Counted from the first letter of the stretch, positions 16,130-25,647 are shown. The stretch is 64,000 bases of DNA from Clostridium sp. UBA699 (GCA_002298915.1 DBML01000009.1:1-64000); one strand, 5' to 3'. The notes: a model not told the origin generated them from the letters alone. Numbers and translations are program-made.

Positions 16130-17823
16130 AGTCCCTGCAGCTCGGCCGCCGGAACCCCTTCTATGATATCATTTTCTTCATCGTATGTTAAGTAGTGATC
16201 GCCTCTTTTTACCTCACCATTTTCGAGGAAGCCAAGTATGTCTATGAAGAATTTTTCCACGTGGACGCCCTTGCCTCTGGACTCCCTGATCCTTCTTTCG
16301 ATCTCCCTGTCAGTCTCCCTCAGGAGGAAATCCGGAAGCCACCGCTTCCTGTTGAACCTCAGATAGTCGAACTTGATTACCTCCCTGAGAGGCAGGCTGT
16401 CCCCGCCGAAGCTTTCCTCGAAAAACTCAAGGAAGACCTTGTAGTAGTCGGTGGAGGAAACGTTCCTGCTCAGCATCCCCCTCCTGTGGAAGAAGCCCGC
16501 GAGGGCCTCGAAGAAGCCAAAGGGGCTATCGAACCGCCTTAGGAAGAAGTCTATGGTGCTGCCGAACTTACCGGAGTTGTAGTATTTGTCCACGACCTCC
16601 TCCACCCTTTTGAGCAGCACCAGCTCCTCGTAGGAAATGTCTCTGGTGCTGAGGATCTCGTAGGGCGGCTCAGGCGAATGGACCATCCCCCAGCCTGCCG
16701 CCTCCTCCCTCATCTTCGATCCCTTAAGGAGCTTCAGGAACCCGAGCTGTATCTCCTCGGGCCTTATGGAGAACACGTCGTCGAAGGACTTCCTGAAGCT
16801 GGCCAGATCCTCTCCCGGCAGGCCGGCTATAAGGTCAAGGTGCTGCTTTATGTTCCTCAGCTTTTCAAGCTCGCAGACCTTCTCCCTTATGTCCTCGAAG
16901 TTGACGAACCTGTTGATGTTTGAAAGCACCCTGGCGTTAGTGGTCTGCACCCCGACTTCAAACTGGAAAAGCCCTGCTGGCGCTCTTTTAAGAAGCTCAA
17001 GCTCCCTTGCGCCCAGGAGGTCTGCGGATATCTCGAAGTGGTACCTGGTTGTCCCACCAAGCCCGATTAGGAACTCCCAGATGCCTAATGCGAAATCCCT
17101 GCTGCAGTTGAAGGTCCTGTCGACAAACTTTACGAGGCTCACCCCCCTTGATGAAAGGTAGGCAAGCTCAGATTTCACCCTTTCAATGCTCCTGAACCTG
17201 ACGCCGTGCGTCGTTGAGGAAAGGCAGTACTTGCAGGTGAACGGGCAGCCCCTTGAAGCCTCATAGTACACTATCTTGTTCTCCAGACTGCTGAAGTCAT
17301 CATAGGGGAACGGTACCCTGTCCATCTCCATGGGCTCCCTGGCGCCTCCGCAGCTTATCCCTTCCGCAGTTTTTGTGAAAAGGCCCCTTATCCCGAGAGC
17401 GCCGATGCTTTCCGCCATTAGCTCCCTGCCGGCTGAATGGCAGAGCATGCCGCCTATGAGCTCCCTGTACGTCTCCTCTCCTTCCCCTGCTATGACGAAT
17501 TCGCCTTCGCTTTCGGAAAGGAACAGCTCAGGATCGTAGGAAACCTCCGGCCCTCCGTAGATTATCGCACATTCAGGGCGGATCAGCCTCAGGTGCCTGC
17601 TGAGGGATCTCACGTAATCTATGTTCCATATGTAGCAGGAGAAAGCCACTGCGTCGGGCTTCTCCATCGCAATAGCTTCAAGCACCTTCTCCCTTCTGTC
17701 GTTAATGGAGAACTCCATGATGGAGCAGTCATAATCCATATCAGCAGTGCAGGCCTTAAGGTACCTGACAGCAAGGTTGCTGTGTATGAACTTTGCGTTT
17801 ACCGCGGTCAGGATTACTTTCAT
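16126..17823 (-). CDS. B12-binding radical SAM protein with DUF4080
   Basis: A 565-residue protein with an N-terminal cobalamin-binding-type Rossmann domain (1-120, IIYGGPEVSYDPE), then a radical SAM domain whose cluster motif RGCPFTCKYC places C193, C197 and C200. The C-terminal region matches DUF4080-type members of this group. The classical DxHxxG His of B12-dependent mutases is not obvious, as in many members of this class. AAAGGACG precedes the ATG. It overlaps def by 4 nt. The reaction is unknown. It is a possible consumer of the cobalamin that the 31-37.8 kb locus may import. Confidence 0.88.
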   Translation of the reverse strand: MKVILTAVNAKFIHSNLAVRYLKACTADMDYDCSIMEFSINDRREKVLEAIAMEKPDAVAFSCYIWNIDYVRSLSRHLRLIRPECAIIYGGPEVSYDPELFLSESEGEFVIAGEGEETYRELIGGMLCHSAGRELMAESIGALGIRGLFTKTAEGISCGGAREPMEMDRVPFPYDDFSSLENKIVYYEASRGCPFTCKYCLSSTTHGVRFRSIERVKSELAYLSSRGVSLVKFVDRTFNCSRDFALGIWEFLIGLGGTTRYHFEISADLLGARELELLKRAPAGLFQFEVGVQTTNARVLSNINRFVNFEDIREKVCELEKLRNIKQHLDLIAGLPGEDLASFRKSFDDVFSIRPEEIQLGFLKLLKGSKMREEAAGWGMVHSPEPPYEILSTRDISYEELVLLKRVEEVVDKYYNSGKFGSTIDFFLRRFDSPFGFFEALAGFFHRRGMLSRNVSSTDYYKVFLEFFEESFGGDSLPLREVIKFDYLRFNRKRWLPDFLLRETDREIERRIRESRGKGVHVEKFFIDILGFLENGEVKRGDHYLTYDEENDIIEGVPAAELQGL

Positions 17824-17850
17824 TATTTATCGTCCTTTCGTCAAACCAAC

Positions 17851-17879
17851 AAAAGTCCTCCCTAGGAAGGGAGAACTTT
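17851..17879 (-). terminator. Intrinsic terminator enclosing the phospholipase gene's stop
   Basis: Minus-strand stem of about ten pairs with one mismatch (17851-17860 with 17867-17876), followed by TTTTGTT. The TAG stop of the upstream gene (17862-17864) lies in the loop. Confidence 0.7.
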
Positions 17880-18581
17880 CAGGTTCTGTATATCGTTATA
17901 GAAGTTGAGCATCAGCCCTGCGGTTGTCCTCTGCGCCTCGTGCAGTATTTCCACCGCAATGTTCTCGTACCTCTCATCCTTGCTCGCTATGGACTTGTTC
18001 CTGTCGTAGGCGCCATTGGCCACGGCTGCGTTGTTTGCGATGTAGTCCTCAATCCTGCCGAACCTCCTGGTTCCTTCATAGGCTGGGAAGGAGTAATCCG
18101 ACATGAGCCTACCCGCAATCCAGAGCTCGAACGACCTGTGGCTTTTGAGAAGCCTGTTGTTCACGTGGTGAGGCACGGTTGCATCTTGTATTAGGTGGCT
18201 CGCCGCCCCCAGGTAGAACATGGCCTTCTGTACCTCTCCTGTATCGTACAGACTGAGCGCCTTGTTGTAATATTTCACAGCCTCCCTGAGGAGGTCTGAA
18301 CGCCCGTAAAGCCCCTTCTCCTTTTCAGGGTTGTAGAAATGGTTTGAGCTTTTGAAGTCCTGGTCGGCCCAGTGGACACCCTTGTTTATGCTGCTGATGT
18401 ATGTCCTGAAATATGCTGCTTCTTCCTTGTATCCGTCGTTCTTCAAAATCATTACTGCCTGCATGGTGATGAACTTGTGAACTGTGCAGTTCGTCTTCAT
18501 CATCATCTTTTTCACAGGATTGACCACATAGAAAACGCCTGAGACAGCCTTTCCGTATCCGGCCTCGATTTTTTTCATCAT
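17862..18581 (-). CDS. Zinc-dependent phospholipase C-like protein without signal peptide
   Basis: A 239-residue alpha-helical protein related to zinc phospholipase C / alpha-toxin N-domain. Metal-ligand-like motifs are CTVHKFI, HWADQDFKSSNHFYNP and LGAASHLIQDATVPHH, in the family order. Secreted family members have a signal peptide and an N-terminal Trp ligand. Here ATG 18581, chosen because AAGGTGG lies 7 nt upstream, gives MMKKIEAGYGKAV with no hydrophobic signal segment and no such Trp. The frame extends to 18665 without a better start. It may be cytoplasmic or leave by another route, and its substrate need not be a phospholipid. Confidence 0.75.
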   Translation of the reverse strand: MMKKIEAGYGKAVSGVFYVVNPVKKMMMKTNCTVHKFITMQAVMILKNDGYKEEAAYFRTYISSINKGVHWADQDFKSSNHFYNPEKEKGLYGRSDLLREAVKYYNKALSLYDTGEVQKAMFYLGAASHLIQDATVPHHVNNRLLKSHRSFELWIAGRLMSDYSFPAYEGTRRFGRIEDYIANNAAVANGAYDRNKSIASKDERYENIAVEILHEAQRTTAGLMLNFYNDIQNLKVLPS

Positions 18582-18692
18582 ATTTTTTCCACCTTCGAAG
18601 GCATTGCCCAAAGTAATTTCACATCTAATATTATTATACTTTGGGACAGGATTATCAATAAACAATATGAAAATATTCTATTAACAAAACAC

Positions 18693-20306
18693 TTAAGCGA
18701 TCCTGGAAAGAAGGAAGCCCGGTATGAACCTCCTGAGCCTGGCCGGCAGCACCTCCAGGTCCCTCGAGGTTATGCCCTTTGCAAGGACCAGCCCAATAAG
18801 ATAGAAGTAGATTCCTGCTGTTACGGATATCACCACAGCAAGCGAGCTGAGCACATAGCTGCCTCCAGTGGCGGCTGCAGCAAGTGCGAGAACCCTGTGC
18901 ACAGCATAAACCATCGCCCCCATGAAAATGGCTGCGGCGGCCGGACGCATGGACAGCCTGAAGATCTTGATCTTCCTTCCTTTAAGGTTCCTGTTGATAA
19001 CCCACTGGTTGAGGAGTATCGGTAAAGTGAAGCCTGCAAGGCTCCCTATAACGGCTCCAAGGATGTTTATCTGCGGCACGGCTATGGCAAAATAGTTGAC
19101 CGTTACCTTAAGCGAAATACCGATCACCGAAAACAGAGTGGCTGCGTAAAGCTTGCCTATGCCCTGCAGGATGGTGGTCTGTATCTGCATGACTGCCATG
19201 AGGATCAGCACCGCAGACCCGTAGGCCATTATGGCTGAACCCTTGCCGAACTTCAGCATGTCGTAAACCGGACCGCTCAGCACGCCGAGCCCCACTGCGC
19301 AGGGAAGCGCGATAAGCAGGCATACCCTGAGCGAGTATTTCACCTTTTCCTTGAGCTGTATCCTGTCCTTCACCGCTGCAGCCGCCGAAAGAGCAGGCAG
19401 TATGGCCGCCGCAAGCGAGGAGATTATTGCTATGGGAACGTTCAGTAGCTGCTGGTATTTGGCAAGGTAGCCGTACAGGATCGTGGCCTGGGTTTCGCTG
19501 ATGCCGCCGGCCATGAGCCTGACCTTCGTGTTATAGAGGTCCACCAGGTTTCCCGCATAGGTCATCCCCACGCAGATTGTTATAGGCAGGCTGTAGTATA
19601 TTATCTTTCTCACCAGCTGCCTGCTGCTCAGCCTGCGCACCCCAGGCTCGTTTTTCCTCACCGTGATACCTCCGAGCTTCCTGTTCTTCTCGAAGTAGTA
19701 CACAAGGAAGGAAGCTGAAATAAGCGCCCCTACCGAGGTGCCAAGGGACGAGCCCGAGCAGCCCACCTCTACACCGTACCTCATAAGGAACGCGGCGAAT
19801 ATGATAGAGAATACCGTGTTTGCCACCTGCTCCGAAACCTGGGAAACAGCTGTCGGTATCATGTTCTTGCTGCCCTGGAAATACCCCCTGTAGGCCGAAG
19901 CCACCGAAGTGAATAGTATGGCGGGAGCAAGCGCCATAACCGAAAGATAAGCCTTGCTGAAATGGACCGCGTTGGCAAATGGCGAAGCCATAACCACAAG
20001 AAGCGCCGACATGACGACTCCCGTGCCCATCAGTATCGACCTCGAAAGCCTGAAGCCCTTCAGCGCGTCCCTGTAGTTTCCCGTGGCGTTCAGCTCGGAA
20101 ACAAGCTTGGATATCGCCACGGGTATCCCCGAATTCGTTATTACATATATGAATACGTAGACCTGGTAAGCCGCCGCTGAAATGCCGTAGCCCTCATCCC
20201 CGAGGATAGCCCTCATGAGCGGCACGTACAGCAGCGACATTATCTTAACAATAAAGGTGCCTGCCGACAAAATGGCGAAGCCCTTAGAAGTAGATTGCTC
20301 TTTCAT
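18693..20306 (-). CDS. murJ: MurJ/YtgP-type lipid II flippase (MVF/MOP superfamily)
   Basis: A 537-residue integral membrane protein with about 14 hydrophobic segments, of the polysaccharide-transporter (PST) branch that includes B. subtilis YtgP/MurJ and SpoVB. The N-terminal FAILSAGTFIVKIMSLLYVPLMRAILGDEGYG and the SAYRGYFQGSKNMIPTAVSQVSEQ segment are characteristic. The likely role is translocation of lipid II for peptidoglycan synthesis; a SpoVB-like paralogue role cannot be excluded. GGGAG precedes the ATG. It follows the pseudouridine synthase gene by 18 nt in one operon. Confidence 0.88.
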   Translation of the reverse strand: MKEQSTSKGFAILSAGTFIVKIMSLLYVPLMRAILGDEGYGISAAAYQVYVFIYVITNSGIPVAISKLVSELNATGNYRDALKGFRLSRSILMGTGVVMSALLVVMASPFANAVHFSKAYLSVMALAPAILFTSVASAYRGYFQGSKNMIPTAVSQVSEQVANTVFSIIFAAFLMRYGVEVGCSGSSLGTSVGALISASFLVYYFEKNRKLGGITVRKNEPGVRRLSSRQLVRKIIYYSLPITICVGMTYAGNLVDLYNTKVRLMAGGISETQATILYGYLAKYQQLLNVPIAIISSLAAAILPALSAAAAVKDRIQLKEKVKYSLRVCLLIALPCAVGLGVLSGPVYDMLKFGKGSAIMAYGSAVLILMAVMQIQTTILQGIGKLYAATLFSVIGISLKVTVNYFAIAVPQINILGAVIGSLAGFTLPILLNQWVINRNLKGRKIKIFRLSMRPAAAAIFMGAMVYAVHRVLALAAAATGGSYVLSSLAVVISVTAGIYFYLIGLVLAKGITSRDLEVLPARLRRFIPGFLLSRIA

Positions 20307-20324
20307 AACAAACTCCCAATCTGG

Positions 20325-21278
20325 TTAGAATTTGAAAACGTCCGTCTTTATCTTTTTCAGGATCGGAGGCAGTGCAACCGCAATAGTCTTGTTCTCAAGG
20401 TAAGCGAACCTTTCAGGGCAGTCCCTGAATATGAGCTTGTATGCGTAGAGGAACTGGTAGTCCAGCCCGTACTTGTTTACGAAGAAGTTGTTCAGCTTCT
20501 TCTCGCCGTACTTCAGGTCCCCTATGATAGGGTTGCCCAGGTAGCTCAGGTGCGCCCTGAGCTGGTGGCTCCTGCCCGTGAGCAGCTCCAGCTCAACCAG
20601 GGAGAACGTGCCGCAGCTCTCTATCGTCTTCACGTTCATGGCTATCTTCTTGAAGCCCTTCTGCTCTGTCATGTGTATCGTGGATATGTTCGAATCCTGG
20701 GTCTTCGATATGAACGCCTCGTAGTAGCCGTCCTTTATCCTTCCCTTTACGAGGGCCTGGTAGAACTTCTCGATCTTCCTCTCCCTCATCATCTCGTTCA
20801 TGGCCTTCAGCCCCTCGTAGGTCTTGCCGAACACGACTATGCCAGAGGTGTTCCTGTCCAGCCTGTTGCAGGAGGCAGGTGTGAAGGTTATCTCGCTTTC
20901 AGGGTTGTAGTCTCCCTTGTCGTAGAGGTAGGAGAGCACGAAGTCAGTGAGCGTGGACTCTCCGTTCTTCCTGTCGGAGTGCACCAGCACGCCCGGCCAC
21001 TTTTCAACCAGCAGTATGTCCTCGTCTTCGTATATTATCTTGAGCTTGTTGTCGACCCTTATGAACTTTTCCTTCTTCTCCTCGCTCTTGAGCTCCCTGA
21101 GCTCGACGATGTCGCCTTCAAGGATAGAGTATTTCTCCTTGACTTTCTTTCCGTTAACCTTGACGTCGCCCTTCCTTATGCTTCGGTATATTGCGCTGAG
21201 CGGCACGTCCTTCAGCCATTTCCTGAGGAACTTGTCTATCCTCTGTCCCGCTTCATTGCTTCCAACTGTAACTTTCAT
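20325..21278 (-). CDS. RluA-family pseudouridine synthase
   Basis: Converts uridine to pseudouridine in rRNA or tRNA. At 317 residues it has an N-terminal S4 RNA-binding domain (about 1-65) and the catalytic motif NRLDRNTSGIVVFGK, with D141 the expected nucleophile. GRSHQLRAHLSYLGNPIIGD, near the C terminus, is the second family signature. It resembles RluC/RluD but the target base cannot be told. Its GAGGAG ribosome binding site lies in the last codons of the M20 gene one nucleotide upstream, so translation is coupled. Confidence 0.92.
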   Translation of the reverse strand: MKVTVGSNEAGQRIDKFLRKWLKDVPLSAIYRSIRKGDVKVNGKKVKEKYSILEGDIVELRELKSEEKKEKFIRVDNKLKIIYEDEDILLVEKWPGVLVHSDRKNGESTLTDFVLSYLYDKGDYNPESEITFTPASCNRLDRNTSGIVVFGKTYEGLKAMNEMMRERKIEKFYQALVKGRIKDGYYEAFISKTQDSNISTIHMTEQKGFKKIAMNVKTIESCGTFSLVELELLTGRSHQLRAHLSYLGNPIIGDLKYGEKKLNNFFVNKYGLDYQFLYAYKLIFRDCPERFAYLENKTIAVALPPILKKIKTDVFKF

Positions 21279-21279
21279 A

Positions 21280-22470
21280 TTATATTAACTCCTCGCTGTT
21301 CAGATATTTGTATGCTGCAGCGCAGTGGACTGCCACGCCTGCAGCCATGCATTCCTCGTCAATGTCGAACTTGCTGCTGTGTGCCGGGTGCGTAATGCCC
21401 TTTTCCTCGTTCCTGCAGCCCAGAAAGTAAAATACCGAAGGCCTCTCCATGGAGAAGTAAGCGAAGCTTTCGACTCCCAAGCTAGGCTTGTCCAAGTCGA
21501 TAACGCTTTGAGCTCCAAGCTGCTCCGCAGCGCTTTCCTTGAGAAGCTCAAGCATGCCGTCGTCGTTGTACAGGCATGGGTAGCTCTCCTCTATTTCAAC
21601 CTGGCAGCTCCCCCTCATTGAGACAGCCACTCCTTCCGCTATCTCCACGAGCCTCCTCTTAACGTATTCCCTGTGCTCCGTGGTCATAGTCCTGATTATC
21701 CCTGAGAGCACTACCTCCTCCGGTATGATGTTCTGCGCGGTACCCCCGTTTATCGTTCCTATGGTGAGAACAGAAGGCACCGTTGGGGTGAGCTCCCTAC
21801 TCACTATCGTCTGAAGGTTCATAACAACCGAGCTGGCTATCACTACAGGATCGACTGTGGCCTCTGGCCTTGCGCCGTGTCCTCCCTTTCCCTTGATCCT
21901 GATCGTGAAGGGGTTCGATGCTGCGTTCACGACACCCTTCTTAAGTCCGATTTTCCCCGAATCGAGGTTTTCGTCTACATGCAGGCCGATCACAGCCTCT
22001 ATATGAGCCTTTTCGAGTACGCCCTCCTTAATCATAACCCTCGCTCCGCCTGTCGTCTCTTCGGCAGGTTCGAACAGCAGAGCTACGTTCCCGTTCAGGG
22101 TTTCCTTCATGCCGTTGAGTATCCTGGCCGCACCCATAAGCATGGCGGTGTGAGCGTCGTGACCGCAGGCGTGCATCTTGCCCGGGTTCAGCGAGGCGTA
22201 TTCGCAGGTCTTCGCGTCCTGTATCGGCAGGGCGTCCATGTCCGCCCTTATCGCTACCGTCCTGCCACCTTTTCCTCTTATCAGGGCGCAGATCCCCGTT
22301 CCAGCAGTTTCGAAATGCTCTATCCCTTCCCTGTCGAGGAACTCCTTTATTGCTTCAGAGGTCCTGCGCTCCTCGTACCCGAGCTCCGGGTTCCTGTGAA
22401 AGTCCCTCCTGTATGATATGATGAGTTCCTTTATCTCCTCTGCTTTGGATAAAAAATTTATATTTTCCAT
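21280..22470 (-). CDS. M20 family amidohydrolase
   Basis: Zinc/manganese-dependent amidohydrolase of the M20D group (hippurate, N-acyl amino acid or N-acetyl-diaminopimelate deacylases), 396 residues. Metal-site motifs are ACGHDAHTAMLMGAA (about 101-115), FEPAEETTGGA and, near the C terminus, GITHPAHSSKFDIDEE. AGGAG lies 6 nt before the ATG. It is first in a unit with the pseudouridine synthase and lipid II flippase genes. The substrate is not determined; a cell-wall or peptide precursor role is only suggested by the murJ neighbour. Confidence 0.88.
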   Translation of the reverse strand: MENINFLSKAEEIKELIISYRRDFHRNPELGYEERRTSEAIKEFLDREGIEHFETAGTGICALIRGKGGRTVAIRADMDALPIQDAKTCEYASLNPGKMHACGHDAHTAMLMGAARILNGMKETLNGNVALLFEPAEETTGGARVMIKEGVLEKAHIEAVIGLHVDENLDSGKIGLKKGVVNAASNPFTIRIKGKGGHGARPEATVDPVVIASSVVMNLQTIVSRELTPTVPSVLTIGTINGGTAQNIIPEEVVLSGIIRTMTTEHREYVKRRLVEIAEGVAVSMRGSCQVEIEESYPCLYNDDGMLELLKESAAEQLGAQSVIDLDKPSLGVESFAYFSMERPSVFYFLGCRNEEKGITHPAHSSKFDIDEECMAAGVAVHCAAAYKYLNSEELI

Positions 22471-22590
22471 ATATTTCTCCTAAATCCACATATTTGAAGC
22501 TAACAGCCACAGATTCAACCATAATCATTGATTATAGGCTACATTAGATTATACCCCATTAATTTTCAAGATTCAATCCGTATCGCCCAT

Positions 22591-22625
22591 AAAAAAGAAG
22601 ATGACCACATTGCGCAATCACCTTC
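22591..22625 (-). terminator. Intrinsic terminator of cell-wall amidase gene
   Basis: Inverted repeat (GAAGGTGA with TCATCTTC, one wobble) enclosing an inner TTGCGCAA, followed on the minus strand by six T residues (22591-22596). Confidence 0.8.
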
Positions 22626-22631
22626 CCCTTG

Positions 22632-23450
22632 TCACTTGATCAGTTTTGTCCAGGTCTGCTGACCTACAACTCCGTCCACAGATAGTCCCTGCTTCTTCTG
22701 GAGGTTCCTTACAGCCTTGTCCGTGCCGTTTCCGAATATGCCGTCTGAGTTTATCTTAAGCAGGCTCTGCAGGTACTTGACAGCATCGTAATTCTTGCTC
22801 CCTTTTTTAAGGACAGGCTTTCCCGCCGCAGGTTTCAGCTGCGAATCCAGCCCTCTGCAAATCGCGTTTGCCATCTTCTCCGGGTTGAACTTCTTCATGT
22901 CGGAGGCTGAATCCACAAATGCGCACTCGACGAGTATCGATGGCATCTTTGTGTTCTTAAGGACATAATATGTATTCTTGTACTTTATTCCTCTGTCGGC
23001 AAAGCCCAGCGCAGTGATCTGCGACTGTACCGAGGCCGCGAGCTTTTTGCCTTCATCATTTGTGTAGTAGACCTCTGTGCCGAAACCATTGCCGTTCGGC
23101 GATGCGTTAAGGTGGATTGAAACGAAGCAGTCAGCCTTTGAAGCGTTCGCCTTGTCTGTCCTCTGCTTAAGCGAATTCCTCAAGCTTGTGGCATTTGCCG
23201 GCGTGCAGTCGACTACGTTGTAGCCCATTGCCTTCAGCTTAGCCTTGACCAGTGTCCCCACCTTTTTTGTGCACTGGTCTTCAGTTAACCCATTGACGCC
23301 AACCTTGCCTCCATCGTATGCTGAGTTGTGGCCGATGTCGACGGCAACTGTTAAAGCGGAGGCTTTGCTTCCTGCAGCACTTGTGAACCCAGGCATCGAG
23401 AATACGAAAACAAAAACAAGGACGAATAATAGCGGCAATCTCTTATTCAC
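22632..23450 (-). CDS. N-acetylmuramoyl-L-alanine amidase with peptidoglycan-binding domain
   Basis: Secreted zinc amidase that cleaves the MurNAc-L-Ala bond. A signal peptide (RLPLLFVLVFVFVFSMPGF, cut near TSA-A) is followed by an Amidase_3 domain (about 35-205) with VAVDIGHN, SIHLNASPNG and VECAFVD as zinc and catalytic motifs. A C-terminal PG_binding_1 domain (about 210-272) has DGIFGNGTDKAVRNLQ. GTG at 23450 is used because AGGGG is 8 nt upstream; the GTG at 23459 overlaps the box. There is a possible -10 TATAAT at 23481-23486. It is a single gene with its own terminator. Confidence 0.92.
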   Translation of the reverse strand: MNKRLPLLFVLVFVFVFSMPGFTSAAGSKASALTVAVDIGHNSAYDGGKVGVNGLTEDQCTKKVGTLVKAKLKAMGYNVVDCTPANATSLRNSLKQRTDKANASKADCFVSIHLNASPNGNGFGTEVYYTNDEGKKLAASVQSQITALGFADRGIKYKNTYYVLKNTKMPSILVECAFVDSASDMKKFNPEKMANAICRGLDSQLKPAAGKPVLKKGSKNYDAVKYLQSLLKINSDGIFGNGTDKAVRNLQKKQGLSVDGVVGQQTWTKLIK

Positions 23451-23575
23451 ATCTCCCACCCCTCTCTTGCGTTTAAACTAATTATATCAAAAGATTCTGA
23501 AAATTTCACTTATTTTTGGCAATTCCCCGAATATCTGTTATATTATTCTTAAGCTATTGAAAGGTGTGTGATCGA

Positions 23576-25594
23576 ATGCAGAAGAAAGACAAAGCATCAG
23601 AAATCAAGTTACTTGAGATAGATCCCTGGCTCACCCCCTACAGACAGGACATTGAGCACAGGATTGACCGCTACAGATCCGTCAGGCAGACGCTCCTCGG
23701 AAAAAAACAGGGCTTCAGCGACTTTGCCAACGGACACAAGTTTTTCGGCTTCCACAGGAACGATGAAGGGTGGTACTACCGAGAGTGGGCCCCTTCTGCA
23801 GAGAGCCTGGCCCTAATAGGGGATTTCAACGGATGGGACAGGGATTCCCACAGGCTGGCAAAAAAGCCAGGCGGGGTCTGGGAGATATTCATCGAAGGAA
23901 GGGACACCCTCAAGCACGGCTCCATGGTCAAGGTCCATGTTGTCCACGGAGGATCAGGGCGCGACCGCATACCATTGTACATAAAAAGGGTCGTCCAGAA
24001 CAAGCTGACTAACGATTTCTGCGGTCAGGTTTGGGAACCTGAAGAGAAATTCCGCTGGACCGACGACGCTTTCCGAACAAGCAGCTCATCGCCGGTAATA
24101 TACGAGGCCCACATCGGCATGGCTCAGGAAAAGGAGGCCATCGGCACCTACAAAGAGTTCGAGGAAAACATACTGCCGAGGATAAAGGAAGCCGGCTACA
24201 ACACTGTTCAGCTCATGGCCCTTATGGAGCACCCGTACTACGCCTCCTTCGGGTACCATGTTTCGAACTATTTTGCAGCTTCCTCCTGGTTCGGAAGCCC
24301 CGAGGAGCTAAAGTCCCTCGTGGACAAGGCCCACAGCATGGGCATAGCGGTGCTGATGGACCTGGTGCACTCCCATGCAGTCAAGAACATTGCTGAAGGG
24401 ATAAACGAGTTCGACGGGACGGAGTACCAGTTCTTCCATGCAGGAAGCCGCGGCTACCACACCGCCTGGGATTCAAAGCTCTTCAACTACGGCAGGCACG
24501 AGGTCATCCACTTCCTGCTTTCGAGCATTAAGTTCTGGATGGAGGAATACCATTTCGACGGCTTCAGGTTCGACGGCGTGACCTCCATGATCTACAAGGA
24601 CCACGGGCTCGGGACAGCCTTCGACGACTACAGGAAGTACTTCAGCATGAACACGGACACTGATGCCCTTACCTACCTCCAGTTCGCCAACGACCTTATA
24701 AAGGAGCTGAGGCCTGATTCCATATGCATAGCCGAGGACATGAGCGGGATGCCGGGAATGTGCCTTCCATCAGAGGGTGGTGGGATCGGCTTCGACTACC
24801 GCCTTGCCATGGGAGTTCCGGACTTCTGGATCAACACACTCAAGCTGAGCGACTACGACTGGGATATGCACAGGCTGTGGCATGAGCTCACAACCAGCCG
24901 CCCGTGCGAAAAGCGTATAGCTTACGTGGAATCCCACGACCAAGCGCTTGTAGGCGACAAAACGCTGATATTCAGGATGGCCGACAAGGATATGTACTGG
25001 CACATGGACAAGGCAAGCAAGAGCATGGCTATAGACCGTGCCATTGCGCTTCACAAGATGGCGCGCTTCATAACAATCTCGCTGGGCTGCGAAGGATACC
25101 TGAACTTCATGGGAAACGAGTTCGGGCATCCTGAATGGATCGATTTCCCAAGGGAAGGCAACGGCTGGAGCTTCAAGCACTGCCAAAGGCTTTGGAGCTT
25201 ATCTGACAGCCCGTTCCTGAGGTACGGCGACCTGAAGCGCTTCGACAAGGCCATGGTGGAGCAGATGCTCTCTGGCCACCTCATGGAAGGAGGCACCCCT
25301 AAGCAGCTTTGGCTCGACCAGGAGAGAAAGCTCATCGCCTACGCAAAAGATGACTACCTGTTCATTTTCAACTTCCATCCTACCGATTCCTACGATGGGC
25401 TGGAAATACCTGTTCACGAGGAGTGCAGCCTGCAGGTCGTCCTGGACACTGACGATGAAAGTTTCGGAGGCTTCGGCAGGATATCACGCGACGTGATCTA
25501 CAGCACGCACAGCCTCGGGATGAATCCCGAATTCACCGGCATCACGATCTATTCCCCGAGCCGCACTGCGATGCTTCTTAAAAAGCTCCGTTGA
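23576..25594 (+). CDS. 1,4-alpha-glucan branching enzyme, eukaryotic-type (GH13_8)
   Basis: Introduces alpha-1,6 branches into glycogen. The 672-residue protein has an N-terminal CBM48-like region (WYYREWAPSAESLALIGDFNGW) and a GH13 barrel with HSHA (about 265-268), nucleophile D333 in DGFRFDGV, acid/base E387 in AEDMSGMP and H454/D455 in ESHDQALVGDK. Stretches such as YYASFGYHVSNYFAAS and EGYLNFMGNEFGHPEW are those of animal and yeast GBE rather than bacterial GlgB. The frame opens at GTG 23564; ATG 23576 with GAAAGGTG upstream is preferred. No other glycogen gene is nearby. The terminator is at 25607. Confidence 0.92.
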   Translation: MQKKDKASEIKLLEIDPWLTPYRQDIEHRIDRYRSVRQTLLGKKQGFSDFANGHKFFGFHRNDEGWYYREWAPSAESLALIGDFNGWDRDSHRLAKKPGGVWEIFIEGRDTLKHGSMVKVHVVHGGSGRDRIPLYIKRVVQNKLTNDFCGQVWEPEEKFRWTDDAFRTSSSSPVIYEAHIGMAQEKEAIGTYKEFEENILPRIKEAGYNTVQLMALMEHPYYASFGYHVSNYFAASSWFGSPEELKSLVDKAHSMGIAVLMDLVHSHAVKNIAEGINEFDGTEYQFFHAGSRGYHTAWDSKLFNYGRHEVIHFLLSSIKFWMEEYHFDGFRFDGVTSMIYKDHGLGTAFDDYRKYFSMNTDTDALTYLQFANDLIKELRPDSICIAEDMSGMPGMCLPSEGGGIGFDYRLAMGVPDFWINTLKLSDYDWDMHRLWHELTTSRPCEKRIAYVESHDQALVGDKTLIFRMADKDMYWHMDKASKSMAIDRAIALHKMARFITISLGCEGYLNFMGNEFGHPEWIDFPREGNGWSFKHCQRLWSLSDSPFLRYGDLKRFDKAMVEQMLSGHLMEGGTPKQLWLDQERKLIAYAKDDYLFIFNFHPTDSYDGLEIPVHEECSLQVVLDTDDESFGGFGRISRDVIYSTHSLGMNPEFTGITIYSPSRTAMLLKKLR

Positions 25595-25606
25595 TACCGG
25601 GAATTG

Positions 25607-25647
25607 AAAAAGCAATTCAGCTGCACCATAGCGCTGAATTGCTTTTT
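25607..25647. terminator. Bidirectional intrinsic terminator
   Basis: A 14-bp arm pair (25607-25620 with 25634-25647) with an A-run before and a T-run after serves both the branching enzyme and the convergent alarmone hydrolase gene. Confidence 0.9.

Noticed and set aside
20295..21395. 366-codon plus-strand frame opposite the pseudouridine synthase
   Set aside because: It is the antisense shadow of a well-supported RluA gene, with low-complexity Val/Leu/Pro composition, no ribosome binding site and no family resemblance.
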